From Deltaproteobacteria bacterium (GTDB taxonomy: Bacteria > Bdellovibrionota_B > Oligoflexia > Oligoflexales > Bog-1112), in NCBI GenBank assembly GCA_020635195.1, contig JACKAG010000010.1, positions 1 through 64,000 on the forward strand: a DNA stretch of 64,000 nt, given 5' to 3'. Position 1 is the stretch's first letter, and every line of letters begins with the position of its first letter. Shown here in pieces: positions 17,080-25,618 of this stretch. A model generated the notes under the pieces. The model saw nothing but the letters and a program-made list of their open reading frames with translations. It was not told the origin of the DNA and did no database searches. The position numbers and the translations under genes were made by a program.

Positions 17080-17916
17080 ATGAGCAGGCTGACTGAGGAT
17101 ATTTCTCAAAACTATAAACTGATGCTGATTTCTGATGTGCATCTGCGTGATCCGAAAGATCTGCGTTATGATTTGCTGATGGGATTGCTTGATTCTGTTC
17201 CGGATCTTGGGATTACATCTCTTGTGTTTTTGGGCGATGTTTTTGATTTTTGTTTTGGAGCCAGTCATTACTTCCGGGAAAAATTTTTCAGCGTGGGGGA
17301 GGTTCTGAGTCGGTTGGCAGACCGTGGTATTTCTGTGATGTTTATGCAGGGGAATCATGAATTTTTTCCTGAACATCTCAGATGGCGGGGGGTTCATTTT
17401 GTCAGCGACAGAGATCTGACAATTCTGTTAAAAGATTCGACCGCGCTATCTTTGACACATGGCGACCGGATTTTTGCTCCATGGCACTATCATCTCTATC
17501 ACCGACTGAGCCGTTCTTTTTTGTTTCACTGGGGGGGGCTGTTGTGTCCACAGGCACAACTGGACCGTTTATGTCTCAAAATCTCTGCCAGATCCAGAAT
17601 ATATAGTGAAGACAAAGATTTAAATCATAAACAGTTGATGCATGTGATGAGAAGCTGGCTCTCTCAGAGAGATGGTTCTTTACCGGAGGCACAGAATTCT
17701 CATTTTGGTATATTCGGACACTTTCATATCCCTTATGATTTTCAGGCTATGGGAGAGACGCCAGGGCGATTGCTTTGTCTGAAGAGCTGGGATACTCCGA
17801 ATTATCTTCTTTATGTGAGTGGCAGGTGTGAGCGCTATGAATATGATGCGATGTCCGGCAAGTTTTTTAAGGTTAATGCTGTGTGGAATCCTCCTGATCT
17901 CAAACCTTTTGTGTAA
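17080..17916 (+). CDS. LpxH-like metallophosphoesterase (UDP-2,3-diacylglucosamine diphosphatase family)
   Basis: A 278-residue calcineurin-like phosphoesterase: SDVHLRD (Asp19, His21), FLGDVFDF, MQGNHEFF, LTHGDRIF and GHFHIPYD are the five metal-binding blocks in order. The GDxFDF block is typical of the UDP-2,3-diacylglucosamine diphosphatase group, which releases UMP during lipid A synthesis. True LpxH usually has GNRD where this has GNHE, so the exact activity is uncertain and I leave the symbol empty. GGGGAAG precedes the ATG. The 3' end overlaps the next gene by about 80 bases. Confidence 0.75.
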   Translation: MSRLTEDISQNYKLMLISDVHLRDPKDLRYDLLMGLLDSVPDLGITSLVFLGDVFDFCFGASHYFREKFFSVGEVLSRLADRGISVMFMQGNHEFFPEHLRWRGVHFVSDRDLTILLKDSTALSLTHGDRIFAPWHYHLYHRLSRSFLFHWGGLLCPQAQLDRLCLKISARSRIYSEDKDLNHKQLMHVMRSWLSQRDGSLPEAQNSHFGIFGHFHIPYDFQAMGETPGRLLCLKSWDTPNYLLYVSGRCERYEYDAMSGKFFKVNAVWNPPDLKPFV

Positions 17917-18499
17917 TTCCAGGGAGATTCTGAGTCAGCCATCTTCGGGTGGATCTGGATCTGGATCTGGGCTTTGGGCGGGGCGCCCTCTTCGCCAGAC
18001 GATGAAGGCTGAAGAGACAGGGGATGATCTTTTTATCTGGTCTTATCATCGTCACTCTCGCAAATGGTTCAGCGCTTCTTTTGGTCCTGTCTGGACTTCA
18101 GGGCTTGAACTGTCAACCTACCAGTATGGAGCTTCAGTTTCCCGCCATTATGAGATGTCCGGTTGTAAAGAGTTGCGAATTCGTGGGGGAACGGCTTTTT
18201 CCGGAAGTGGTGATGCTCGTTATCTGGGGGGAAGTCTGGGAGGGGCTTTGCTCCTGGGGCAGGAAGATATAGCTCCTGTTCTTGGGGCGGAGTTTGGTGG
18301 CGCTATGGTGTATAGCAAAAGGATGAGATCGTCTAAAAAAACAATGAGCGGCTTTATATTAGCTGGATTTGCCGGAGTCAGATTTTTCCGATCTTCGGAC
18401 AATCAGCTTGAGCTGGCACTCAGGTATGAGCTGATGTTACCGGAAAGTCATAGTGCTCTTTCTTCTTACTGTTGGTTACAGTTAGGTATGCTCTTCTGA
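17837..18499 (+). CDS. small outer-membrane barrel-like protein
   Basis: Begins inside the 3' end of the phosphoesterase gene; ATG 17837 follows CAGGTG by about nine bases, with further ATGs at 17843 and 17846. The N-terminus is a signal peptide (MMRCPASFLRLMLCGILLISNLL). A SGGSGSGSG linker is encoded by three GGATCT units at about 17950-17968. The mature part alternates Gly/aromatic strands (WSYHRHSRKWFSASFGPVW, GAEFGGAMVYS, FAGVRFF) and ends LQLGMLF with a terminal Phe, as in small eight-stranded barrels. About 220 residues. Family unknown. Confidence 0.6.
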   Translation: MNMMRCPASFLRLMLCGILLISNLLCNSREILSQPSSGGSGSGSGLWAGRPLRQTMKAEETGDDLFIWSYHRHSRKWFSASFGPVWTSGLELSTYQYGASVSRHYEMSGCKELRIRGGTAFSGSGDARYLGGSLGGALLLGQEDIAPVLGAEFGGAMVYSKRMRSSKKTMSGFILAGFAGVRFFRSSDNQLELALRYELMLPESHSALSSYCWLQLGMLF

Positions 18500-18527
18500 A
18501 TATGGCAGATATATCGACTGGAGTTCT

Positions 18528-20018
18528 TCACAAAGAGGGAATTTCTTTCAATGAACTTTCTATTCTGTAAATTGCGTGCCCTGGAACTTTATCCAGAGAT
18601 TGAGCGATTACTTTATACTGATAGTTGTGTCCTGCTGCGATAATATTATCAGGCAGGGTAAAATGAGACTCTGAACCTGAAATTGGCTGAGATGTATAAA
18701 CAGCGGTCTTTGTTCCATCACTGCGTTCTTCATATACGACAATAATCCATACAAAGCCTGTACTGATATGAAAGGGTGGATTTGAAGCATCTTCATGAAA
18801 TGTAACGGTTCTTGTGGTTGAATCGTAAGAGGGAAGGACACTCAGTGGCTGGAGACCAGGAAAGGCGAAGAGCAAAACCTGAGACCAGGGTTGATTGCTT
18901 CCGTAAACGAGTTCAAATGGAATGATCTGATTTGCTCCTGGGATGTTGCCTGATTTTAATTTGATTCTTTTCCCATAGACGCCATCATCAGGAGCTCCAT
19001 CATCGCTCTGACCATCATCGGCCAGTAATCCATCCCATGGAACTGTGCTTCCATCTTTTTGGGTGACCGAGGCACTTTCAAAGAGGGAAAATCGAAGGCC
19101 TGGCCAGACGCGTACAGAATCAGGTTTGATATTATCTCTGAGCTTCAGAACAAGCACGATGTATCGATAAAAGCTGCTCCCATCTTCGTTGGGGATCATT
19201 TCAAATTTGGCAAGTGCCCATGAAACGGCCCTTGGAAAGTAAACATCGGAATTTTCTTCTTCTGTATCCATGATTCCGTTTCCATTTGCATCTGCGTCCA
19301 GAACATCCGGAAGTGAATCTCCTTCTTCGGTTTCGTCATTGTCGTCGTTCTGGTCCAGCAAGTTTGGCATTCCGTCACCATCTGTATCGCTGTCTATCTG
19401 ATTGGGAATGCCATCGTTATCGCTGTCTGTATTCAGAGACAGACTGTTCTGGTTTCGCAGCAATTCCTCGCGGACTCCTGGAGGGATTCCGTCACCAGCG
19501 ACATCCTGGACCGTCTCAGGGCTGAGATAAATCCCCTGGGTGTCCTGCCAGGTCAGAGTCAGTCCTTTATAGATGAGTTTTGGCAGCGGTTTGTCGCTAC
19601 CTGCCACCCGGAAATACTGCCAGATGGATAAGGAATGTTCTGCCGGATGAGCGAGAATCCCCCGTAGAATGAGAGAAGGAGAAAAAAGGGCGATTGTATA
19701 GGTGAGGCGGAGATAGGCATGGTCGAAATGAAAAAGACCAGAAGAATCAATGCTTGCCATTCTTGATATCCCTGAATCTTTATCAATTAATGCAATCACC
19801 CAACCTGCGAGGTCAGCTTGCGAGCCAGTTTGTGGGCTCACAGATCCATTGATCGTTGCATAAGGTCCCAGAGCAAGATCTTCAGCTAATTCGTCGCCAC
19901 TTCTGCTGCAAGAGGAGGGATATAAGAAAAGAAAGATGATAACTGAAACAGGCTGAAGCATGCTCCTGACGAACAGGGCAAGACGGAAGAGGGAGTGCCA
20001 TTTCCTGATACATATCAT
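18528..20018 (-). CDS. lipoprotein with thrombospondin type 3-like calcium repeats
   Basis: A 496-residue exported protein; the leader ends YPSSC, a plausible lipobox (start at 20018, or at an internal ATG nineteen codons later). Central residues about 195-260 contain DSDNDGIPNQIDSDTDGDGM, PNLLDQNDDNDE and DADANGNGIMDTEEEN, the Asp-rich DxDxDG calcium-binding repeats of the thrombospondin type 3 / OmpA-linker kind. The flanking parts look like beta domains (a carboxypeptidase-regulatory-like N-terminal part: YATINGSVSPQTG ... VIALIDKDSGISRMASIDSSG). Probably a cell-surface or periplasmic structural protein. It is transcribed away from the RNHCP gene. Confidence 0.75.
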   Translation of the reverse strand: MICIRKWHSLFRLALFVRSMLQPVSVIIFLFLYPSSCSRSGDELAEDLALGPYATINGSVSPQTGSQADLAGWVIALIDKDSGISRMASIDSSGLFHFDHAYLRLTYTIALFSPSLILRGILAHPAEHSLSIWQYFRVAGSDKPLPKLIYKGLTLTWQDTQGIYLSPETVQDVAGDGIPPGVREELLRNQNSLSLNTDSDNDGIPNQIDSDTDGDGMPNLLDQNDDNDETEEGDSLPDVLDADANGNGIMDTEEENSDVYFPRAVSWALAKFEMIPNEDGSSFYRYIVLVLKLRDNIKPDSVRVWPGLRFSLFESASVTQKDGSTVPWDGLLADDGQSDDGAPDDGVYGKRIKLKSGNIPGANQIIPFELVYGSNQPWSQVLLFAFPGLQPLSVLPSYDSTTRTVTFHEDASNPPFHISTGFVWIIVVYEERSDGTKTAVYTSQPISGSESHFTLPDNIIAAGHNYQYKVIAQSLDKVPGHAIYRIESSLKEIPSL

Positions 20019-20110
20019 TGGAGTCTTCTCCTACTCGCTATATATCGGACAGGAGGTGACAATCTTCAGTAAGGTCATGGACTAAGAGCTTTTGAACAGG
20101 GGGGAGGCTT

Positions 20111-20141
20111 GTGTAGCCTTTGCTTTTTCCAGGGGCTACAC
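20111..20141. promoter_or_regulatory. 8-bp inverted repeat upstream of the RNHCP promoter
   Basis: GTGTAGCC at 20111-20118 and GGCTACAC at 20134-20141 are exact reverse complements with a 15-base spacer, ending eight bases before the -35 box at 20150. It may be an operator or the leftover of a terminator; arms of this length can also arise by chance. Confidence 0.25.
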
Positions 20142-20149
20142 CGCTTTCA

Positions 20150-20178
20150 TTGAGTGTGTTTTTTATGTGTGTTATAAT
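20150..20178 (+). promoter_or_regulatory. strong sigma-70 type promoter for the RNHCP gene
   Basis: TTGAGT at 20150-20155, a 17-base spacer, and a perfect TATAAT at 20173-20178. Transcription would begin near 20185, about 29 bases before the start codon, just upstream of the AAGGA ribosome-binding site. Confidence 0.65.
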
Positions 20179-20213
20179 ATAAAAATTAAGTTTTTCTTAA
20201 GGATTTAAAGTGA

Positions 20214-20606
20214 ATGGCTATGTCCTCTCTGGAAGGTGGTCGCCTGGAAGAAAACAGAAGATTTACTCATATAAATGAGTTATTTACCTGTCATTACTGC
20301 GGACAAAATGTCCTTCCGCTGAAAACAGGATGCAGAAATCATTGCCCATCTTGTCTGAGCAGCCAACATGTAGATGATTATCCAGGAGATCGTGCGAATT
20401 CGTGCCATGGTCAACTTAGCGCGTACTCTTACAGTATTAACAGTAAAAAGGGGCTTGTTTTACACTTTGTTTGTGAACGCTGTGGAAAAGAGGGAAACAA
20501 TAAGGCGGCCTGCGATGATCCGCTGCAACCAGACGACTATCAGAAAATTCTAAGTCTTGGTTGTCAGGGAGAGCGAAAGAAAAAAAGAACAACGACAAGA
20601 TTTTAA
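20214..20606 (+). CDS. RNHCP-domain zinc-binding protein
   Basis: A 130-residue protein with the RNHCP signature: FTCHYCGQNVLP, then CRNHCPSCLSSQHVDDYPGDR, and C-terminal LHFVCERCGKEGNNKAACDD. The paired CxxC motifs (C-x2-C, C-x3-C-x2-C, C-x2-C) should coordinate zinc. The family is widespread in bacteria and, as far as I know, without a defined function; the DDP-like end fits the family. AAGGA precedes the ATG. It has its own strong promoter and sits directly before rnpB, which suggests, but does not prove, a role linked to RNA or translation. Confidence 0.8.
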   Translation: MAMSSLEGGRLEENRRFTHINELFTCHYCGQNVLPLKTGCRNHCPSCLSSQHVDDYPGDRANSCHGQLSAYSYSINSKKGLVLHFVCERCGKEGNNKAACDDPLQPDDYQKILSLGCQGERKKKRTTTRF

Positions 20607-20659
20607 CTGATATTCAGAAATGGGCTTTGAGGCGAAGAAGAGATAGCTGTTCTTAGCCC

Positions 20660-20688
20660 TTGTCAGGGAGGTTTCTGTTGCGTATAAG
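20660..20688 (+). promoter_or_regulatory. sigma-70 promoter of rnpB
   Basis: TTGTCA at 20660-20665 and TATAAG at 20683-20688 with a 17-base spacer. Transcription would start near 20695, a dozen bases before the predicted P1 helix of the RNase P RNA. Confidence 0.65.
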
Positions 20689-20706
20689 TGCGGTGTGGCT
20701 GGAAAA

Positions 20707-21110
20707 ACGCAGTTGGGAGACACTGTCGCTGTCATTCTTAACTGGATTAAGAGGGCAGAGGAAAGTCCGGACTTCAGAGGGCAGGATACTGGCTAACGGC
20801 CAGGCGGGGTGACCCGACGGCAAGTGCAACAGAAAGTAAACCGCCGATCTGCAATTAAGATTGCAGAGGTAAGGGTGAAACGGTGAGGTAAGAGCTCACC
20901 AGCGGAGCGGAGACGTGTCCGGCTTGGTAAACCCTATCCGAAGCAAGGCCAAACAGGGATGAGGTATTTTCAGGCAGTTGTCAGAGATACCTACGTCGGC
21001 CCGACGATTCCCGGGTAGGCTGCATGAGCAGGCTGGTAACAGTCTGCCAAGATGAATGACAGTGGATGGCTTTTGCCATAACAGAATCCGGCTTATGATC
21101 CGGACTGCGT
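20707..21110 (+). ncRNA. rnpB: RNase P RNA, bacterial type A
   Basis: The catalytic RNA that matures tRNA 5' ends. Universal blocks are in place: GAGGAAAGTCCGGAC at about 20757 (P4 5' side region), GGGTGACCCGACGG, ACAGAAAGTAAACCGC near 20830, GGTAAGGGTGAAACGGTG, and ACAGAATCCGGCTTA near 21080 that closes P4. The ends pair as P1: ACGCAGT at 20707-20713 with ACTGCGT at 21104-21110, followed by a run of seven T that probably ends transcription. About 404 nt, normal for type A. It lies between the RNHCP gene and trmB on the same strand. Confidence 0.95.
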
Positions 21111-21154
21111 TTTTTTAGCACGCTCATACCTGATATTTGCCAGGTGAGCTGGCA

Positions 21155-21877
21155 ATGGAGCTGACGGTGCCTGTCCGAGGCCGAAATATATTTGAAGACC
21201 TTCCATCCGGATTGCTAAATGGTGTGAATCCTTATGCTCAGGAGCTGGTAGAAGCATGTCAGGCTCAGACTCTCCCCCTTCTTTATGGGCCGTACCTGCG
21301 TGAAATGAAAGGTTCCTGGAAAGATCTCTTTGCTCGTCAGAGCTGTAGTCGTCTGATTCCGGAAAAATTGATACTGGAAGTTGGTGTTCATAAAGGAAAA
21401 ACGTTACTTGAGATGGCGGAAGCCTTTCCATCTTATGGCTTTATCGGTCTTGATGTCACATTTAAGAGAGTTGTGGTGACGGCCAGGAAAGCCAGGCTGC
21501 GGGGGCTGACAAACGTTTTATCTGTTCTTGCAGATGCCCGTATGCTCGGAGATCTTTTTGGACCTCGCGAGCTTGGAGGTTGTATCGTTTTCTTTCCTGA
21601 TCCATGGCTGAAAAAGAAAAACCAGCGACATCAACGCATTATCAACGAAGCGTTTATGCGGGGGCTAGAACCTCTTCTGGAAAGACCGGGATTTTTCTGG
21701 ATGAAAACAGATGCCGGGGACTACTTTCATGAGGGGAGTGCCGCGGCTGCCCGGGCGGGCTTTCTTCCGGCGCAGGGAGAACAGATTTTCCCTGAGGGGG
21801 ACTGGGAATCTTCTTTTGAGCTTATGTTTAAAAGAAAAAAAGTGCCTATTGATTCTGGAAAGTGGATTTTATTTTAA
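21155..21877 (+). CDS. trmB: tRNA (guanine-N7-)-methyltransferase
   Basis: Makes m7G46 in the tRNA variable loop using S-adenosylmethionine. The class I methyltransferase core begins LILEVGVHKGKTLLEMAEAF; FIGLDVTFKRV, VFFPDPWLKKKNQRHQRIIN and FFWMKTDAGDYF are TrmB-specific blocks, with PDPW and KxRH-type residues in place. I choose ATG 21155 because GGTGAG lies six bases upstream; an in-frame TTG at 21137 lacks a site. About 240 residues. Directly follows rnpB, so two tRNA-maturation functions are adjacent. Confidence 0.92.
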   Translation: MELTVPVRGRNIFEDLPSGLLNGVNPYAQELVEACQAQTLPLLYGPYLREMKGSWKDLFARQSCSRLIPEKLILEVGVHKGKTLLEMAEAFPSYGFIGLDVTFKRVVVTARKARLRGLTNVLSVLADARMLGDLFGPRELGGCIVFFPDPWLKKKNQRHQRIINEAFMRGLEPLLERPGFFWMKTDAGDYFHEGSAAAARAGFLPAQGEQIFPEGDWESSFELMFKRKKVPIDSGKWILF

Positions 21878-22335
21878 CATTAATGAATGATTAGATATTT
21901 TTCGCTTTTCGTATCTGAGAGGCTGCTCTTTATGCTAGACTCAATAGCAGGGTGAGCTGTCGATTTCAGTTCTGCTGTTCTGGTCAGGTGCTTCCGGTAT
22001 ATGTCGGATGTGATGAGAAAATGGGCAGGTCTGATAAAGGGTTTTTGTATGAAGATATGCGAGTGTGAACTTGCTTAAATCAGAGAAAGATATATTAAAG
22101 GCAGCAACTCAGTTGTTAGCAGTTGAGTCTGCAGCTCCTTCGGGAAACGTTGTTTCCGTGGGATCTTTGTCTGATCTGCGATTAAGGGCAGATGAAAAGC
22201 CGGAAAGACGGATCAGAATTTTATCTGCCGGAGATAAAAACGGCAGTAATTGCGCAGAAATTTGTTCGATTAGTCGTGCAAAGATAGGGACAGGCTCATC
22301 AGGTTTCTCCCGGAAGAAAGGATAATACTTTTCCA
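21878..22335. other. 458-base region between trmB and ybeY, no clear gene
   Basis: Two short frames occupy the same bases: a GTG-started plus-strand frame at 22065-22325 (86 codons, Ser/Lys-rich, beginning MNLLKSEKDILKAATQLLAV) and an ATG-started minus-strand frame at 22109-22336 (75 codons, beginning MEKYYPFFREKPDEPVP). Neither has a convincing ribosome-binding site or a family I know. A small inverted repeat (GGAAAC/GTTTCC) lies near 22142. The plus frame ends at the GAAAGGA site used by ybeY, so a small upstream gene is possible. Confidence 0.35.
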
Positions 22336-22893
22336 TTGAATATGAATAAGATCGAAGTGAATGTTAATAATCATAGCCAATCCCATAAGATCCATCCTGA
22401 TGTTGCCAAAGAGATTTTCTTAGCTATATTGCAGAGATTTGGCTTTAAATCCTGTTGTCTTGGTCTGACGCTTGTCAGTGAATCTGAGATCAGGGAGCTC
22501 AACCGGGAGTATCGCGATAAGGATAGCTCGACGGATGTCCTTGCGTTTCCGCAAATTTGCTGGGAAAGAGCGCTTAGTTCCGATGATATTGATGATCTGG
22601 AAAACTTGTGTCAGAAAGGTGATATCCATCCGGATTTGCCTGTTATATTAGGTGATATCGTCATCTCCCCGCAGAATGCAGAAGCAAATGCGCGGGAAAT
22701 TAATCAGACGGTTGGACGTGAGTTATGTTTTCTGATGGTTCATGGTTTGTTGCATCTTTTAGGTCATGATCACATCGAAGCCGGAGAAGCTGAGCAGATG
22801 GAAATGGCACAGAAAGACCTTATGAACTTTCTTGCAGAGGCCTGTGCAGGTCCTGTCTGGGAGAAACTTGTCAGTGAGGCTTCATCAAACTGA
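22336..22893 (+). CDS. ybeY: endoribonuclease YbeY (rRNA maturation factor)
   Basis: A 185-residue metal-dependent RNase needed for 16S rRNA 3' maturation and ribosome quality control. The zinc motif is VHGLLHLLGHDHIEAGEAEQM, i.e. three His residues in H-x3-H-x5-H form. DKDSSTDVLAFPQ and LGDIVISPQNAEANA are the other conserved blocks. GAAAGGA lies 13 bases before TTG 22336 and 19 before the in-frame ATG 22342, so the start is uncertain by two codons. Its stop shares a base with the next ATG (TGATG), a translational coupling also seen with CorC genes elsewhere. Confidence 0.93.
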   Translation: MNMNKIEVNVNNHSQSHKIHPDVAKEIFLAILQRFGFKSCCLGLTLVSESEIRELNREYRDKDSSTDVLAFPQICWERALSSDDIDDLENLCQKGDIHPDLPVILGDIVISPQNAEANAREINQTVGRELCFLMVHGLLHLLGHDHIEAGEAEQMEMAQKDLMNFLAEACAGPVWEKLVSEASSN

Positions 22894-24260
22894 TGATTAT
22901 GCAATTTTTTCTTGCTGAGGCAGGTTCACTTGCGGTTATTGTTGGCTGCCTTGTTTTGTCCGCTTTTTTTTCTGCCGCTGAAACAGCGATCACCTCTCTT
23001 GGGGTGATTAAAGTCCGTCATATTCTGGAACAAAAAGGAAAACGGGCATCGCCATTAAACCTTTGGTTGCAGCATCCAGGGCGGGTGATTGCCACCATTT
23101 TGCTTTTTAACAATGTGGTGAACATTCTGGCTTCTTCTGTCACAACACGGCTTGCTTATATATATTTTGAAAGTGGTGCGGTTGGCATCGCAACAGGTTT
23201 TACGACGTTCTGGGTTCTTGTCTTTGGTGAAATTATCCCGAAATCCTTTGCAAAGTCACATGCAGAAGGTATGGCTCTGGTTTCTATGAGAATTATTCAG
23301 ATGGTTTATCTGATCAGCTATCCTCTGGTACGGGCTCTGTCAGATTTTGCGGATCTTGTGATTCGGTTTATTTCAGGTGGAAGTAAGACAAAGCCATTAA
23401 TTACAGAAGAGGAAATAGAGTTTATTGTAAGTGAAGGTGAAAAGGCTGGAGTTATTGGGGATATAAAAAAAGATATTATTGAGGGCGCCTTTGATTTTGA
23501 TGAGACAAAAGTCCGTGAAATTATGACACCAAGGCCGGATCTGACAGCCCTTCCTGTCGAGACGCCATGGAGAGAAGTTGTAGAAAAGGTTATTGAGACA
23601 GGGCACTCCCGCATTCCTGTCTATAAAGATAATATAGATCAGATTGTTGGTCTGGTCCTGGCGAAAGATCTTCTGAAATTTCTGAATCATGAAAATCAGG
23701 GGATGGAAAATCTGACCGCATCTGATTTTATGCGAGAGGTTCATTTTGTGCCAGAATCCAGGTCCATCATGGAAGAATTTAAGGACCTGAATATATTAAA
23801 GATTCATATGGCAATTGTGGTTAATGAATATGGCAGCACAATAGGTGTTGTCACGATGGAAGATATTCTCGAGCAGATTGTCGGAGAAATTCAGGATGAA
23901 TTTGATGCGGAAGAAGCTTTAATTTTAAAGATTGATGACAATGTTTATGAAGTGTCCGGAGCAATCAATATTGATGAATTTTTCCAGTATTTTGATATTG
24001 GAGAGGATCAGCTGAAGGAAAATGAAAAAGGGGAAGATATTGATACGCTGGCGGGTTGGGTGACTCAGTTGATTGGTCAGGTTCCTGAAGTGGGTCAGCA
24101 GGTTCGTATCCTGAATTTTCTGATAGAAGTGATCCGTGTTTCTCAGAGGCGCCTGCAAGTTGTCAGGGTTCAGACGCTTCCTCCGGAGTTAGAACTGAAA
24201 AAGGATGATGGACAGGTGAACTCAGATCAGCAGGTGCCAGCATCTGAGTTGAATTCGTAA
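22893..24260 (+). CDS. CNNM/CorC-HlyC family membrane protein with CBS pair
   Basis: A 455-residue protein with an N-terminal DUF21/CNNM transmembrane domain (LSAFFSAAETAITSL and FGEIIPKSFAKSHAEGMAL are its signature lines), two CBS domains (VREIMTPRPDLTALPVETPW ... HSRIPVYKDNIDQIVGLVLAKDLL; then FVPESRSIMEEFKDLNILKIHMAIVVNEYGSTIGVVTMEDILEQIVGEI), and a C-terminal CorC_HlyC transporter-associated domain. The family is linked to magnesium/cobalt efflux. The start overlaps the ybeY stop by one base. Ends YbeY-side operon; the convergent nagZ follows after 64 bases. Confidence 0.9.
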   Translation: MIMQFFLAEAGSLAVIVGCLVLSAFFSAAETAITSLGVIKVRHILEQKGKRASPLNLWLQHPGRVIATILLFNNVVNILASSVTTRLAYIYFESGAVGIATGFTTFWVLVFGEIIPKSFAKSHAEGMALVSMRIIQMVYLISYPLVRALSDFADLVIRFISGGSKTKPLITEEEIEFIVSEGEKAGVIGDIKKDIIEGAFDFDETKVREIMTPRPDLTALPVETPWREVVEKVIETGHSRIPVYKDNIDQIVGLVLAKDLLKFLNHENQGMENLTASDFMREVHFVPESRSIMEEFKDLNILKIHMAIVVNEYGSTIGVVTMEDILEQIVGEIQDEFDAEEALILKIDDNVYEVSGAINIDEFFQYFDIGEDQLKENEKGEDIDTLAGWVTQLIGQVPEVGQQVRILNFLIEVIRVSQRRLQVVRVQTLPPELELKKDDGQVNSDQQVPASELNS

Positions 24261-24324
24261 GAGCCCAACCCCCTGATAGTGTTCCGCTCGTGTTATTTTG
24301 GCCTGAAAATGAGACTTATTTAAA

Positions 24325-25374
24325 TCAGACTAATATTTGTCCTTGGACATGGGGCGGCTTCAGTTGTCTGCTCATTGCTCTGAGCCGCTCTGCTGATTTG
24401 AGAAGAGAAGCGTGGAAGGCAGGGCTTTTTTCTGCCTCTTTTCCCACAGCTTCGATGGCGCTCTGCCAGTTCTCCAGGCCCTTGCAGACCAGGGCAAGAT
24501 CTGCTCCTTGTGTAAGACTTTCGACAATCAACTCCCCCTGATCCGTGTTTTTCTGGCTGATAGCGTTCATTGTCATGTCATCTGTTACAACAACACCCTG
24601 AAATCCAAGTTTTTTTCTGAGAAGTCCCTGGATGACAGGGCCGGATAAGCTGGCTTCTTTTGTATCAAGTGCCGGATAAATACAATGGGAGAGCATGACC
24701 ATGGGGCTGAACTGCAGCAGCTTCCGGAAGGGGATCAGATCCCTTTGGAATAACGTATCGACAGGAATATCTGCTTCGCAACTTTCCAGATGGGTGTCAG
24801 ATCTTGCGGCGCCCTGGCCCGGAAAGTGTTTCAGACATGAAAGGACCCCGCCTTTGTGCAGACCATGCATAAAAGCACCGGCTCTCAGAGTGACTTTTTC
24901 CGGGTCTGTGGAGTAGGATCGGTCTCCGATGGACGTATGCCCTGGAGAACAGAAAACATCTACGCAGGGGGCAAAATTGATCTGTATTCCTGCTCTGACA
25001 AGCTCTGCTCCTACCTTTTTGCCCCAGTTAAAGATTTGCTGCTTCTGGTCGGCTTCCGGGAGCTCTTGGGCGATAAGCATCGCTGGTCCCGGATCTGGAA
25101 ATGGCTCAGCAAGGCGTCTGACGCGCCCCCCCTCCTGGTCAATTGCTATCATAAACTCCTGATCCTGATCAGAAAAATTCTGACGAAGGAAATGACAGAG
25201 CTCTGTTGGCAGGGTATGTCCGGATTCCGGGATATTTCTCCTGAAAAGTGTTAATCCGGAGGGGCGAAAACGTCTGAGAAAATTGATTTCTTCCGCATCG
25301 GGTGAGATGCTCCGAAGGGAACCAAAGATCACTTTAGCGGCTAAGCGCATCATGGGATCGATCATATTACTCAT
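24325..25374 (-). CDS. nagZ: beta-N-acetylhexosaminidase, family GH3 (NagZ)
   Basis: Removes GlcNAc from peptidoglycan fragments during cell-wall recycling. Diagnostic lines: MIAIDQEGGRVRRL, NFAPCVDVFC, DRSYSTDP, the catalytic loop CLKHFPGQGAARSDTHLES (His and Asp of the NagZ acid/base dyad), MLSHCIYP, and GVVVTDDMTMNAIS with the nucleophile Asp. I favour the start at 25374, where ATGAGTAA overlaps the stop of the upstream khpA; a frame extending to 25419 would run further into that gene. About 349 residues, normal. Functions with the Slt in this window in cell-wall turnover. Confidence 0.92.
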   Translation of the reverse strand: MSNMIDPMMRLAAKVIFGSLRSISPDAEEINFLRRFRPSGLTLFRRNIPESGHTLPTELCHFLRQNFSDQDQEFMIAIDQEGGRVRRLAEPFPDPGPAMLIAQELPEADQKQQIFNWGKKVGAELVRAGIQINFAPCVDVFCSPGHTSIGDRSYSTDPEKVTLRAGAFMHGLHKGGVLSCLKHFPGQGAARSDTHLESCEADIPVDTLFQRDLIPFRKLLQFSPMVMLSHCIYPALDTKEASLSGPVIQGLLRKKLGFQGVVVTDDMTMNAISQKNTDQGELIVESLTQGADLALVCKGLENWQSAIEAVGKEAEKSPAFHASLLKSAERLRAMSRQLKPPHVQGQILV

Positions 25375-25618
25375 CAATAATCTGGAGAATATATCTCTTT
25401 GACAATTTGGCGGCCGCACAATTCAGGATGGTCCGGATTGCATCTGCTGTTCTGCCTTGCCGGCCAATAACTTTACCAATATCTTCTTTGGCTACTTTTA
25501 GTTCAATAATATTTGTCTGATTTCCTTCAATCTCATTAATATCGATTCTTGTGGTTTCATCAACCAACGCTTCAGCGATATAAGATACCAGCTCTTTCAT
25601 AGAAAAATCATCGTTCAT
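25367..25618 (-). CDS. khpA: KH-domain RNA-binding protein (KhpA type)
   Basis: About 83 residues, essentially one type II KH domain: MKELVSYIAEALVD, then IELKVAKEDIGKVIGRQGRTADAIRTILN with the GxxG loop (here GRQG) that grips single-stranded RNA. KhpA is a global RNA-binding partner of KhpB in other bacteria; here no khpB, rpsP or rimM is adjacent. ATG 25618 is preceded by GGATGG at a good distance, so earlier ATGs at 25630 and 25645 are less likely. Overlaps the nagZ start by eight bases. Confidence 0.85.
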   Translation of the reverse strand: MNDDFSMKELVSYIAEALVDETTRIDINEIEGNQTNIIELKVAKEDIGKVIGRQGRTADAIRTILNCAAAKLSKRYILQIIDE

